Below the pieces are notes generated by a model that did no database searches, was not told the origin of the DNA, and saw only the letters and a list, made by a program, of their open reading frames with translations. Below, one piece after another: positions 38,001 through 55,100 of a stretch of DNA of 64,000 bases (its first letter is position 1; each line of letters starts with the position of its first letter). The stretch is from contig NC_091311.1 of NCBI RefSeq assembly GCF_038502225.1, positions 36,550,084 to 36,614,083 on the forward strand, in the 5' to 3' direction. The stretch is from Cherax quadricarinatus. Taxonomy: Eukaryota > Arthropoda > Malacostraca > Decapoda > Parastacidae. The position numbers and the translations under genes are program-made.

Positions 38001-38050
38001 GAGCCCCACCCACTTACTCCCACCCTCCCAGCCCCACCCACTTACTCCCG
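35016..38050. repeat. 28-bp minisatellite array, about 108 units
   Basis: Unit CTCCCAGCCCCACCCACATA plus CTCCCACC. It shares CAGCCCCACCCAC with the neighbouring 26-mer; units at 35010-35070 (CACTTACTCCCACCCTCTCA) are intermediate. The last units (37985-38050) also carry CACTTACTCCC, so the array is bracketed by like variants. On the minus strand each unit contains GGGTGGGGCTGGGAGGG, a strong G-quadruplex motif. All three minus frames are open (up to 776 codons, Gly/Trp/Val-rich); I regard them as artefacts. Confidence 0.97.
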
Positions 38051-38110
38051 TCATCTCCATGACTCTTCTCTGATTTCAAGGATGATTTATGTAACATGAA
38101 GACAAACCTG

Positions 38111-41100
38111 TCCTCACCATCACTCACCATCATGACACACCACCACCACCATCACTCACCATCATGACACACCACCACCACCATCACTCACCATCATGAC
38201 ACACCACCACCACCATCACTCACCATCATGACACACCACCACCACCATCACTCACCATCATGACACACCACCACCACCATCACTCACCATCATGACACAC
38301 CACCACCACCATCACTCACCATCATGACACACCACCACCACCATCACTCACCATCATGACACATCACCACCACCATCACTCACCATCATGACACACCACC
38401 ACCACCATCACTCACCATCATGACACACCACCACCACCATCACTCACCATCATGACACACCACCACCACCATCACTCACCATCATGACACACCACAACCA
38501 CCATCACTCACCATCATGACACACCACCACCACCATCACTCACCATCATGACACACCACCACCACCATCACTCACCATCATGACACACCACCACCACCAT
38601 CACTCACCATCATGACACACCACTACCACCATCACTCACCATCATGACACGCGACTACCACCATCACTCACCATCATGACACACCACCACCACCATCACT
38701 CACCATCATGACACACCACCACCACCATCACTCACCATCATGACACACCACCACCACCATCACTCACCATCATGACACACCACCACCACCATCACTCACC
38801 ATCATGACACACCACCACCACCATCACTCACCATCATGACACACCACCACCACCATCACTCACCATCATGACACACCACCACCACCATCACTCACCATCA
38901 TGACACACCACCACCACCATCACTCACCATCCTGACACACCACCACCACCATCACTCACCATCATGACACACCACCACCACCATCACTCACCATCATGAC
39001 ACACCACCACCACCATCACTCACCATCATGACACACCACCACCACCATCACTCACCATCATGACACACCACCACCACCATCACTCACCATCATGACACAC
39101 CACCACCACCATCACTCACCATCATGACACACCACCACCACCATCACTCACCATCATGACACACCACCACCACCATCACTCACCATCATGACACACCACC
39201 ACCACCATCACTCACCATCATGACACACCACCACCACCATCACTCACCATCATGACACACCACCACCACCATCACTCACCATCATGACACACCACCACCA
39301 CCATCACTCACCATCATGACACACCACCACCACCATCACTCACCATCATGACACACCACCACCACCATCACTCACCATCATGACACACCACCACCACCAT
39401 CACTCACCATCATGACACACCACCACCACCATCACTCACCATCATGACACACCACCACCACCATCACTCACCATCATGACACACCACCACCACCATCACT
39501 CACCATCATGACACACCACCACCACCATCACTCACCATCATGACACACCACCACCACCATCACTCACCATCATGACACACCACCACCACCATCACTCACC
39601 ATCATGACACACCACCACCACCATCACTCACCATCATGACACACCACCACCACCATCACTCACCATCATGACACACCACCACCACCATCACTCACCATCA
39701 TGACACACCACCACCACCATCACTCACCATCATGACACACCACCACCACCATCACTCACCATCATGACACACCACCACCACCATCACTCACCATCATGAC
39801 ACACCACCACCACCATCACTCACCATCATGACACACCACCACCACCATCACTCACCATCATGACACACCACCACCACCATCACTCACCATCATGACACAC
39901 CAGCACCACCATCACTCACAATCATGACACACCACCACCACCATCACTCACCATCATGACACACCACCAACACCATCATTCACTATCATGACACACCACC
40001 ACCACCATCACTCACCATCATGACACACCACCAACACCATCATTCACCATCATCACACACCACCACCACCATCACTCACCATCATGACACACCACCACCA
40101 CCATCACTCACCATCATGACACACCACCACCACCATCACTCACCATCATGACACACCACCACCACCATCACTCACCATCATGACACACCACCACCACCAT
40201 CACTCACCATCATGACACACCACCACCACCTTCACTCACCATCATGACACACCACCACCACCATCACTTACCATCATGACACACCACCACCACCATCACT
40301 CACCTTCATGACACACCACCACCACCATCACTCACCATCATGACACACCACCACCACCATCACTCACCATCATGACACACCACCACCACCACCATCATTC
40401 ACCATCATGACACACCACCACCACCATCACTCACCATCATGACACACCACCACCACCATCACTCACCATCATGACACACCACCACCACCATCACTCACCA
40501 TCGTGACACACCACCACCACCATCACTCACCACCATGACACACCACCACCACCATCACTCACCATCATGACACACCACCACCACCATCACTCACCATCAT
40601 GACACACCACCACCACCATCACTCACCATCATGACACACCACCACCACCATCACTCACCATCATGACACACCACCACCACCATCACTCACCATCATGACA
40701 CACCACCACCACCATCACTCACCATCATGACACACCACCACCACCATCACTCACCATCATGACACACCACCACCACCATCACTCACCACCATGACACACC
40801 ACCACCACCACCATCACTCACCATCATGACACACCACCACCACCATCACTCACCATCATGGCACACCACCACCACCATCATTCACCATCATGAGACACCA
40901 CCACCACCATCACTCACCATCATGACACACCACCACCACCATCACTCACCATCATGACACACCACCACCACCATCACTCACCATCATGACACACCACCAC
41001 CACCATCACTCACCATCATGACACACCACCACCACCATCACTCAACATCATGACACACCACCACCACCATCACTCACCATCATGACACACCACCACCTCC

Positions 41101-42610
41101 ATCACTCACCATCATGACACACCAGCACCACCATCACTCACCATCATGACACACCACCACCACCATCACTCACCATCATGACACACCACCACCACCATCA
41201 CTCAACATCATGACACACCACCACCACCATCACTCACCATCATGACACACCACCACCACTATCACTCACCATCATGACACACCACCACCACCATCACTCA
41301 CCATCATGACACACTACCACCACCATCACTCGCCATCATGACACACCACCACCACCACTCACCATCATGACACACCACCACCACCATCACTCACCATCAT
41401 GACACACTACTACCACCATCACTCACCACCATGACACACCACCACCACCATCACTCACCATCATGATACACCACCACCACCATCACTCACCATCATGACA
41501 CACCACCACCACCATCACTCACCATCATGACGCACCACCAACACCATCACTCACCATCATGATACACCACCACTACCATCACTCACCATCATGACACACC
41601 ACCACCACCATCACTCACCACCATGACACACCACCACCACCATCACTCACCATCATGACACACCACCACCACCATCACTCACCATCATGATACACCACCA
41701 CCGCCATCACTCACCATCATGACACACCACCACCACCATCACTCACCGCCATGACACACCACCACCACCATCACTCACCATCATGACACACTACCACCAC
41801 CATCACTCACCATCATGACACACCATCACTCACCATCACTCACCATCATGACACACCACCACCACTATCACTCACCATCATGACACACCACCACCACCAT
41901 CACTCACCATCATGACAGACCACCACCACCATCACTCACCATCATGACACACCACCACCACCATCACTCACCATCATGACACACCACCACCACCATCACT
42001 CACCACCATGACACACCACCACCACCATCACTCACCATCATGACACACCACCACCACCATCACTCACCACCATCACACACCACCACCACCATCACTCACC
42101 ATCATGACACACCACCACCACCATCACTCACCACCATGACACACCAGCACCACCATCACTCACCATCATGACACACCACCACTATCACTCACCATCATGA
42201 CACACCATCACTCACCATCATGATACACCACCACCACCATCACTCACCATCATGACACACCACCACCACCATCACTCACCATCATGACACACCACCACCA
42301 CCATCACTCACCATCACGACACACCACCACCACCATCACTCACCATCACGACACACCACCACCACCATCACTCACCATCACGGCACACCACCACCACCAT
42401 CACTCACCATCATGACACACCACCACCACCATCACTCACCACCATGACACACCAGCACCACCATCCCTCACCATCATGACACACCACCACCACCATCACT
42501 CACCATCACGGCACACCACCACCACCATCACTCACCACCATGACACACCAGCACCACCATCCCTCACCATCATGACACACCACCACCACCATCACTCACA
42601 ACCATGACAC
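38111..42610. repeat. 32-bp minisatellite array, about 140 units
   Basis: Unit CACCACCACCACCATCACTC followed by ACCATCATGACA. Units between 38.1 and 39.9 kb are almost identical. Those after 39.9 kb carry more substitutions and small indels (extra CCA, CATTCACC, CACGGCAC). The TGA in each unit closes all frames. The transition from the 28-bp array is a short unique stretch (38051-38110). Confidence 0.97.
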
Positions 42611-42639
42611 CACCTGGCTCTCTCATTCTGAGAGAGCCA

Positions 42640-43260
<621 letters not shown>

Positions 43261-43348
<88 letters not shown>

Positions 43349-43350
43349 TA

Positions 43351-43352
<2 letters not shown>
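43261..43352. repeat. (AT)n microsatellite
   Basis: AT run between the foldback element and the 3' end of RTE-like LINE copy A. Confidence 0.95.
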
Positions 43353-46516
<3,164 letters not shown>

Positions 46517-46795
46517 CACACACAACTGGTGTGCTCATAATGCAGGAATTGTGAGTGTGATGTAACAGTCACTCCAGGACTATCCACTGACTTCTCTCCA
46601 CTTCCCCACCCTAGGAGAGTCAACCACCTTCAGGGAAACATAGAATTGACCTTCGTGGTGGAGAATCGACAGTGTTGACCCCTGGGTGACAAATTATTTT
46701 ACAAAGGGGACTGAACACCTTCGGTCAAGGCTAAGAAACTGAAAAGATTAAAATTACCACTATAACTTTCCCCTGCAGTGGCAAAGTCATCACTA
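46517..46795. other. Unique DNA, no gene seen
   Basis: Unremarkable sequence. No domain, RNA or element is recognised apart from the motif that follows. Confidence 0.4.
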
Positions 46796-46799
46796 TTTT

Positions 46800-46848
46800 C
46801 AACTGAAGAAGCCTGCTGTGAAGGCGAAACATTTAGGAAATAAAAATA
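46800..46848 (+). ncRNA. Second hammerhead-like motif near a TC run
   Basis: CTGAAGA (46803-46809), one base, then GCCT/AGGC pairing (46811-46814 with 46822-46825) and GAAA (46826-46829), followed by ATTTAGGAAATAAA. The core fits CUGANGA-stem II-GAAA apart from one extra base before stem II. It may be another retroelement terminus; no adjacent coding part is seen. Confidence 0.3.
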
Positions 46849-46852
46849 CTCG

Positions 46853-46975
<123 letters not shown>

Positions 46976-47084
46976 CCTCCGTCCTTCCTCCCAAACACAC
47001 ATATTATTTACCTCTTTATCTCCTTCTCGTCTACAACCTTTCCTTCTCCCTCATTTTCCTCCATCCACGTCTACGTTCGAAGGA

Positions 47085-47215
47085 AGGCGTGTTGGTGAGG
47101 GGTGAATAACTTTTGATCCAAGGAACTGACGCCACCTTTCCCTTCCTCGGATCAAATCAAATCTCATTACCTCCCATTTTCCAGGAGCTGTATTAACAAA
47201 GAGTTTTCTTCTCCG
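47085..47215 (+). mobile_element. Decayed SINE-like repeat
   Basis: TTGGTGAGGGGTGAATAACT, TTTTGATCCAAGGAACTGA and CCTCGGATCAAAT resemble 58195-58306 and 17165-17325. No tail is preserved. The following CT-rich stretch (47215-47370) holds nothing else. Confidence 0.4.
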
Positions 47216-47445
47216 CCTCTCTCAATTCATCCTTTTTCCATTTTCAAATTCATATATTCTTTGGTCTTTGTCCTTTCCCCTCTTCTCCCTTCTTCCTTCT
47301 TTCCTTCCTTCTCCCTCCATTTCTCTCTGTCTCTCTCTGTCTCTCTCAGTCTCTCTCTCCTTTGCAACTTTCCAGTTCAAAATTTTAGTGACCAAACTTT
47401 CCGGGGTCACAGTTTTTAATTGTGTTTGTAGAAGGTGTGAATGTG

Positions 47446-47447
<2 letters not shown>

Positions 47448-47527
<80 letters not shown>
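47448..47527. repeat. (AC)n microsatellite
   Basis: Pure AC run ending AGGTGAGTGAGTACAC, a variant of the LINE 3' motif. Confidence 0.95.
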
Positions 47528-47529
<2 letters not shown>

Positions 47530-47531
<2 letters not shown>

Positions 47532-47690
47532 AGTGAGTACACACAGGTTCCACGCATAGCTTTAAGAAGAGGTTTGATAAAGCTCGTGGAGTAGAGAGAG
47601 AGTGAATCTAGCAGCGACCAGGGAAGAGGCTGAGCCATGAGCTGTGACTTGACCCCTGCAACCACAGTTAGGTGAGGGCACACATTCTCA
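47530..47690 (+). mobile_element. LINE 3' end remnant
   Basis: TTCCACGCATAGCTTTAAGA (the AGTIHSFKK block), GGTTTGATAAAGCTCGTGGA and the ending TTGACCCCTGCAACCACAG, TTAGGTGAGG match the 3' ends at 24.4 and 28.2 kb. Only the last ~150 bp of the element are present. Confidence 0.75.
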
Positions 47691-47813
47691 CCCAGGCAGT
47701 GAACGGGGTGAGTAAAGGGAATGAATTAAATTGATAAGTCCAGTTAACTCAGAGTATCTCAGAGAATATTAACAAAAACTTTGATCAGGAGCTTCAAGTA
47801 TCAGAAGACAGTT

Positions 47814-49562
47814 GTGAGGAGCCAGACACATGTGTAACACCTGGGTAACTTAATGAGGAGTCAGACACATGTGTAACACCTGGGTAACTTAATGAGGAGT
47901 CAGACACATGTGTAACACCTGGGTAACTTAATGAGGAGTCAGACACATGTGTAACACCTGGGTAACTTAATGAGGAGTCAGACACATGTGTAACACCTGG
48001 GTAACTTTATGAGAAGTCAGACACATGTGTAACACCTGGGTAACTTTATGAGGAGTCAGACACGTGTGTAACACCTGGGTAACTTTATGAGGAGTCAGAC
48101 ACGTGTGTAACACCTGGGTAACTTTATGAGGAGTCAGACACATGTGTAACACCTGGGTAACTTTATGAGGAGTCAGACACTTGTGTAACACCTGGGTAAC
48201 TTTATGAGGAGTCAGACACATGTGTAATACCTGGGTAACTTTATGAGGAGCCAGACACATGTGTAACACCTGGGTAACTTAATGAGGAGTCAGACACATG
48301 TGTAACACCTGGGTAACTTTATGAGGAGTCAGACACATGTGTAACACCTGGGTAACTTTATGAGGAGTCAGACACATGTGTAACACCTGGGTAACTTAAT
48401 GAGGAGTCAGACACATGTGTAACACCTGGGTAACTTAATGAGGAGTCAGACACATGTGTAACACCTGGGTAACTTTATGAGGAGTCAGACACATGTGTAA
48501 CACCTGGGTAACTTTATGAGGAGTCAGACACATGTGTAACACCTGGGTAACTTTTTGAGGAGTCAGACACATGTGTAACACCTGGGTAACTTTTTGAGGA
48601 GTCAGACACATGTGTAACACCTGGGTAACTTTATGAGGAGTCAGACACATGTGTAACACCTGGGTAACTTTATGAGGAGTCAGACACATGTGTAACACCT
48701 GGGTAACTTTTTGAGGAGTCAGACACATGTGTAACACCTGGGTAACTTTATGAGGAGTCAGACACATGTGTAACACCTGGGTAACTTTATGAGGAGTCAG
48801 ACACATGTGTAACACCTGGGTAACTTTATGAGGAGTCAGACACATGTGTAACACCTGGGTAACTTAATGAGGAGTCAGACACATGTGTAACACCTGGGTA
48901 ACTTAATGAGGAGTCAGACACATGTGTAACACCTGGGTAACTTTATGAGGAGTCAGACACATGTGTAACACCTGGGTAACTTTATGAGGAGTCAGACACA
49001 TGTGTAACACCTGGGTAACTTTTTGAGGAGTCAGACACATGTGTAACACCTGGGTAACTTTTTGAGGAGTCAGACACATGTGTAACACCTGGGTAACTTT
49101 ATGAGGAGTCAGACACATGTGTAACACCTGGGTAACTTTATGAGGAGTCAGACACATGTGTAACACCTGGGTAACTTTATGAGGAGTCAGACACATGTGT
49201 AACACCTGGGTAACTTTATGAGAAGTCAGACACATGTGTAACACCTGGGTAACTTTATGAGGAGTCAGACACATGTGTAACACCTGGGTAACTTAATGAG
49301 GAGTCAGACACATGTGTAACACCTGGGTAACTTTATGAGGAGTCAGACACATGTGTAACACCTGGGTAACTTTATGAGGAGTCAGACACATGTGTAACAC
49401 CTGGGTAACTTTATGAGGAGTCAGACACATGTGTAACACCTGGGTAACTTTTTGAGGAGCCAGACACATGTAACACCTGGGTAACTTTATGAGGAGTCAG
49501 ACACATGTGTAACACCTGGGTAACTTTACGAGGAGCCAGACACATGTAACACCTATGTAACT
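47814..49562. repeat. 39-bp minisatellite array, about 45 units
   Basis: Unit GAGGAGTCAGACACATGTGT plus AACACCTGGGTAACTTTAT. Alternates AACTTAAT, AACTTTTT and CACGTGTG mark variants. Each unit has the 10-bp palindrome ACACATGTGT. The length is a multiple of three, so minus frames of up to 139 codons (VTQVLHMCLTPHK) occur; these are artefacts. Confidence 0.97.
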
Positions 49563-50139
49563 TACCTGAAGACGTGTTGTCAACCAGCGGCTTCATCCAC
49601 TGAATACAGAGATGACAGACGAAGATAGTAGAAGACGAGGTGATCAGTCCCTGATTACTTCACCTAAACAAGAATAATGTTGCACCTTGTAAAGAATATC
49701 AGTACAAAATGCAACACATAGAAGTAGATATAGATAAAGGAGAAGTAGTTAGAGTTAATCAGTCCCTCATTACCTCATCTTCTAGAACATAGTTATGGTA
49801 AATTAACTACAGATAATGGGATAAAACAGCGGGTTGTAATTTTAAAAAAGCGATTGTAACCAATTCTAAATTATTGAGGGTGATTATTAATAGATAAAAA
49901 ACTACTATTGATTTTTTGTTATATAGACGAGGAAATAATATCAAGGAGTAAAAATATCAAAGAATTACACAGTAATGAGATAATTGATGCTTAGTGCATT
50001 TTAGAGTTGAAGAGATGAGAAAATATGAGAAGTCTTCTCCTGTTTCCTGTTCCAGGGATTTTTTAATGTTCAATCATTTTACTTATATCTATTTCAATCT
50101 TATTTCCTTCGAATGTGAGTCTCTGAAGTTTACATGAAG
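49563..50139. other. Unique AT-rich DNA, no gene seen
   Basis: Non-repetitive AT-rich sequence without recognisable genes or elements. Confidence 0.5.
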
Positions 50140-50145
50140 AACATC

Positions 50146-50310
50146 AGAGGACCAGACCACCTCGGCCAGGCCCCAGGCCACCTCGGCCAGGCCCCAGACC
50201 ACCTCGGCCAGGTCCCAGACCACCTCGGCCAGGCCCCAGACCACCTCGGCCAGGCCCCAGACCACCTCGGCCAGGCCCCAGACCACCTCGGCCAGGCCTC
50301 AGGCCAAGTC
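50146..50310. repeat. 21-bp minisatellite, about 8 units
   Basis: Unit CCACCTCGGCCAGGCCCCAG plus A. It is GC-rich, with both strands open in frame (GQAPDHL on plus, AWPRWSG on minus). It lies alone between AT-rich unique DNA and a decayed LINE. Confidence 0.93.
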
Positions 50311-50359
50311 TTGTGGTCTGGGACCACGAAACTTGTCTGGGTGTTCATGACATCCAATA

Positions 50360-50897
50360 AAAAGGGAATAATAGCAAAGGTGCTCATGGCACCTTTGCTT
50401 ATTATTGGGGGATTGATTTATGTGCATAGATTTGGGATCAATCCCTCTCGACTTCAGTTATGATGTATCTATCTCGCCTATTTTCCAAAGAGATAAGGAC
50501 TTCAAGTATTCCAAATAACTGAAATCAAGGGACTTCAAACATTCCCAACAATTTAGTTGCATGACTGAATGTTTTATCAGGTCAGTGAAGGTTCTTGGTA
50601 CATTTTCAGGTTTGCACTCACGCGTACTTTGAAAGGGCTGTTAGTACACGGAAATATTCCAACATAGAGAAAGAACAAGTGACTTTAGGAATATAATCAT
50701 CGGCTGGGCATCTCTCGTTTTGAAGGTTCAAGTTATCCAGCGCATCATTTTCCTTGTGGCTGTGATAATGACATTTTTGTGATCCTTGAAGGGAGATCCT
50801 CTGACATTATCATTCTTAAGTCCTTTGCTTTAGTCTTCCGCTCTATTGAATGCTTTGAGTTCATTTTAATCTGTCTTTTTCGGTTTATATTTCCTCA
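50360..50897 (-). pseudogene. Decayed CR1/L2-like LINE fragment
   Basis: Minus-strand reading gives KAKDLRMIMSEDLPS, TFKTRDAQPMI and KSLVLSLCWN, which align with KDLGVIMSEDLTF, TFKTREAKPMM and RSLVLSRLEYC of the LINE at 15.5-17.0 kb. Frames are broken. The fragment is cut at its right side by the assembly gap. Confidence 0.7.
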
Positions 50898-50997
50898 NNN
50901 NNNNNNNNNNNNNNNNNNNNNNNNNNNNNNNNNNNNNNNNNNNNNNNNNNNNNNNNNNNNNNNNNNNNNNNNNNNNNNNNNNNNNNNNNNNNNNNNN
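50898..50997. other. Assembly gap (100 N)
   Basis: Exactly 100 N, the usual placeholder for a scaffold gap of unknown size. Confidence 0.99.
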
Positions 50998-51487
50998 ACT
51001 TGTCATCAATGTCGAGGTTGAGAGACTGCTTTCTCCCGTCTTCACATCAGCCACACTCGTCTTACTCACAGGTATCTCATGGAGAGGCGCCCTGTTCCTC
51101 TCTGTGAGAATTGTCAGGTTTCAGTATCTATTAGCCACATTCTGTTGGACTACCCACTCTATCAACGAGCATGCAGAATTTACCTCCAACGTTATCTCCG
51201 CTCTGCTGCTCTTTCTTTACCTTCCCTTCTTGCTGATGGACCCTCCTTTAATCCAGAGTCTCTCATTGACTTTTTGACATCAACTGACTTACTCTACAAA
51301 CTCTGATGATGATACTTTTAGCATTTCCCTCAGTCCTTTCTACCTCAGTCTCTTGCTACCCTCTACCCCTGCACTATCCACTGGCCTGCTGTACTCCATA
51401 ACCTGCTAATCATCCCTCTCCCTACCCGATACCCTCACATCCTTCCAGCGCTGTATAGCTCTTGTGGTTTAGCTCTTCTTTTTGATG

Positions 51488-51565
<78 letters not shown>
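50998..51565 (+). mobile_element. I-like LINE 3' end with AAT tail
   Basis: Plus-strand codons give HTRLTHRYLMERRPVPLCENC and HILLDYPLYQRACR, the Cys/His-rich tail that follows RNase H in I/Jockey-type LINEs; the frame stops at 51306. The 3' UTR ends AGCGCTGTATAGCTCTTGTG, GTTTAGCTCTTC and GATGATAATAAT and runs into an AAT microsatellite (51486-51565). The 5' part is lost in the assembly gap. Confidence 0.75.
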
Positions 51566-51877
51566 GTGTCCCATTGTTCTTACCACTGCAATTTACAAGG
51601 TGATGGAACGTCTGGTAAATAGACGTTTGATGTGGTATTTAGAGACACACGATAGGCTCTCCCTTCATTAATATGGCTTTCATAAGAGCTGCTCTACTAC
51701 TGATCCCTTACTCTGCTTAGATACCCATGTTTGTAATGCCTTTGCTAGTAACCACTCAGTTATTGAAGTCTTTCTTGATCTTGAAGAGGCATATGACACT
51801 ACTTGGAGATATAACATCTTGGCCCAAATTCACTCCTTAGGCCTCTGAGGCAATTGCCATTTTTCTTTAAAAACTTC

Positions 51878-52027
51878 TCCCCTCAAGGAAGGTTCCTTGA
51901 TGTTGGTGAGGGGCTCTTGATTTAGGGAATTGGATCTGTGCTCCAGTTCCCTGAATTAAGCCTGAATGCCTTCCACATCCATAATCCTCTGGGTTTAGCA
52001 CTTCCCCCATGATTATAATAATAATAA
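51878..52027 (+). mobile_element. AAT-tailed SINE (copy 1)
   Basis: 150-bp insert with the 12-bp target duplication TTTAAAAACTTC at 51866-51877 and 52028-52039. It starts TCCCCTCAAGGAAGGTTCC, contains TGTGCTCCAGTTCCCTGAAT and ends GGTTTAGCACTTCCC, ATGATTATAATAATAATAA. The end resembles the 3' end of the I-like LINE at 51450-51490. It carries no open frame. Confidence 0.88.
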
Positions 52028-52123
52028 TTTAAAAACTTCTTTTCTGAAAGACATTTTTGTGTTCAGGTTAATAATTTGTTTTCCCCTGACTTTGTAAAAG
52101 CTCAGGGTGTCCTGCAGTGCTGT

Positions 52124-55100
52124 TTTTTTTTTATTTTTTATTATCACACCAGCCGATTCCCACCAAGGCAGGGTGGCCCGAAAAAGAAAAACTTTCACCA
52201 TCATTCACTCCATCACTGTCTTGCCAGAAGGGTGCTTTACACTACAGTTTTTAAACTGCAACATTAACACCCCTCCTTCAGAGTGCAGGCACTGTACTTC
52301 CCATCTCCAGGACTCAAGTCCGGCCTGCCGGTTTCCCTGAATCCCTTCATAAATGTTACTTTGCTCACACTCCAACAGCACGTCAAGTATTAAAAACCAT
52401 TTGTCTCCATTCACTCCTATCAAACACGCTCACGCATGCCTGCTGGAAGTCCAAGCCCCTCGCACACAAAACCTCCTTTACCCCCTCCCTCCAACCCTTC
52501 CTAGGCCGACCCCTACCCCGCCTTCCTTCCACTACAGACTGATACACTCTTGAAGTCATTCTGTTTCGCTCCATTCTCTCTACATGTCCGAACCACCTCA
52601 ACAACCCTTCCTCAGCCCTCTGGACAACAGTTTTGGTAATCCCGCACCTCCTCCTAACTTCCAAACTACGAATTCTCTGCATTATATTCACACCACACAT
52701 TGCCCTCAGACATGACATCTCCACTGCCTCCAGCCTTCTCCTCGCTGCAACATTCATCACCCACGCTTCACACCCATATAAGAGCGTTGGTAAAACTATA
52801 CTCTCATACATTCCCCTCTTTGCCTCCAAGGACAAAGTTCTTTGTCTCCACAGACTCCTAAGTGCACCACTCACTCTTTTTCCCTCATCAATTCTATGAT
52901 TCACCTCATCTTTCATAGACCCATCTGCTGACACGTCCACTCCCAAATATCTGAATACGTTCACCTCCTCCATACTCTCTCCCTCCAATCTGATATTCAA
53001 TCTTTCATCACCTAATCTTTTTGTTATCCTCATAACCTTACTCTTTCCTGTATTCACCTTTAATTTTCTTCTTTTGCACACCCTACCAAATTCATCCACC
53101 AATCTCTGCAACTTCTCTTCAGAATCTCCCAAGAGCACAGTGTCATCAGCAAAGAGCAGCTGTGACAACTCCCACTTTGTGTGTGATTCTTTATCTTTTA
53201 ACTCCACGCCTCTTGCCAAGACCCTCGCATTTACTTCTCTTACAACCCCATCTATAAATATATTAAACAACCACGGTGACATCACACATCCTTGTCTAAG
53301 GCCTACTTTTACTGGGAAAAAATTTCCCTCTTTCCTACATACTCTAACTTGAGCCTCACTATCCTCGTAAAAACTCTTCACTGCTTTCAGTAACCTACCT
53401 CCTACACCATACACTTGCAACATCTGCCACATTGCCCCCCTATCCACCCTGTCATACGCCTTTTCCAAATCCATAAATGCCACAAAGACCTCTTTAGCCT
53501 TATCTAAATACTGTTCACTTATATGTTTCACTGTAAACACCTGGTCCACACACCCCCTACCTTTCCTAAAGCCTCCTTGTTCATCTGCTATCCTATTCTC
53601 CGTCTTACTCTTAATTCTTTCAATTATAACTCTACCATACACTTTACCAGGTACACTCAACAGACTTATCCCCCTATAATTTTTGCACTCTCTTTTATCC
53701 CCTTTGCCTTTATACAAAGGAACTATGCATGCTCTCTGCCAATCCCTAGGTACCTTACCTTCTTCCATACATTTATTAAATAATTGCACCAACCACTCCA
53801 AAACTATATCCCCACCTGCTTTTAACATTTCTATCTTTATCCCATCAATCCCGGCTGCCTTACCCCCTTTCATTTTACCTACTGCCTCACGAACTTCCCC
53901 CACACTCACAACTGGCTCTTCCTCACTCCTACAAGATGTTATTCCTCCTTGCCCTATACACGAAATCACAGCTTCCCTATCTTCATCAACATTTAACAAT
54001 TCCTCAAAATATTCCTTCCATCTTCCCAATACCTCTAACTCTCCATTTAATAACTCTCCTCTCCTATTTTTAACTGACAAATCCATTTGTTCTCTAGGCT
54101 TTCTTAACTTGTTAATCTCACTCCAAAACTTTTTCTTATTTTCAACAAAATTTGTTGATAACATCTCACCCACTCTCTCATTTGCTCTCTTTTTACATTG
54201 CTTCACCACTCTCTTAACTTCTCTCTTTTTCTCCATATACTCTTCCCTCCTTGCATCACTTCTACTTTGTAAAAACTTCTCATATGCTAACTTTTTCTCC
54301 CTTACTACTCTCTTTACATCATCATTCCACCAATCGCTCCTCTTCCCTCCTGCACCCACTTTCCTGTAACCACAAACTTCTGCTGAACACTCTAACACTA
54401 CATTTTTAAACCTACCCCATACCTCTTCGACCCCATTGCCTATGCTCTCATTAGCCCATCTATCCTCCAATAGCTGTTTATATCTTACCCTAACTGCCTC
54501 CTCTTTTAGTTTATAAACCTTCACCTCTCTCTTCCCTGATGCTTCTATTCTCCTTGTATCCCATCTACCTTTTACTCTCAGTGTAGCTACAACTAGAAAG
54601 TGATCTGATATATCTGTGGCCCCTCTATAAACATGTACATCCTGAAGTCTACTCAACAGTCTTTTATCTACCAATACATAATCCAACAAACTACTGTCAT
54701 TTCGCCCTACATCATATCGTGTATACTTATTTATCCTCTTTTTCTTAAAATATGTATTACCTATAACTAAACCCCTTTCTATACAAAGTTCAATCAAAGG
54801 GCTCCCATTATCATTTACACCTGGCACCCCAAACTTACCTACCACACCCTCTCTAAAAGTTTCTCCTACTTTAGCATTCAAGTCCCCTACCACAATTACT
54901 CTCTCACTTGGTTCAAAGGCTCCTATACATTCACTTAACATCTCCCAAAATCTCTCTCTCTCCTCTGCATTCCTCTCTTCTCCAGGTGCATACACGCTTA
55001 TTATGACCCACTTCTCGCATCCAACCTTTACTTTAATCCACATAATTCTTGAATTTACACATTCATATTCTCTTTTCTCCTTCCATAACTGATCATTTAA

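Noticed and set aside
31590..38060. Long Pro-rich (plus) and Gly/Trp-rich (minus) ORFs up to 776 codons
   Set aside because: Repeat-encoded in all frames of one strand, starting and ending with the arrays; composition explains them.
38111..42610. Possible CRISPR array (32-bp repeats)
   Set aside because: Units are contiguous without unique spacers, and the context is eukaryotic; it is a minisatellite. The same holds for the 26-, 28-, 29- and 39-bp arrays.
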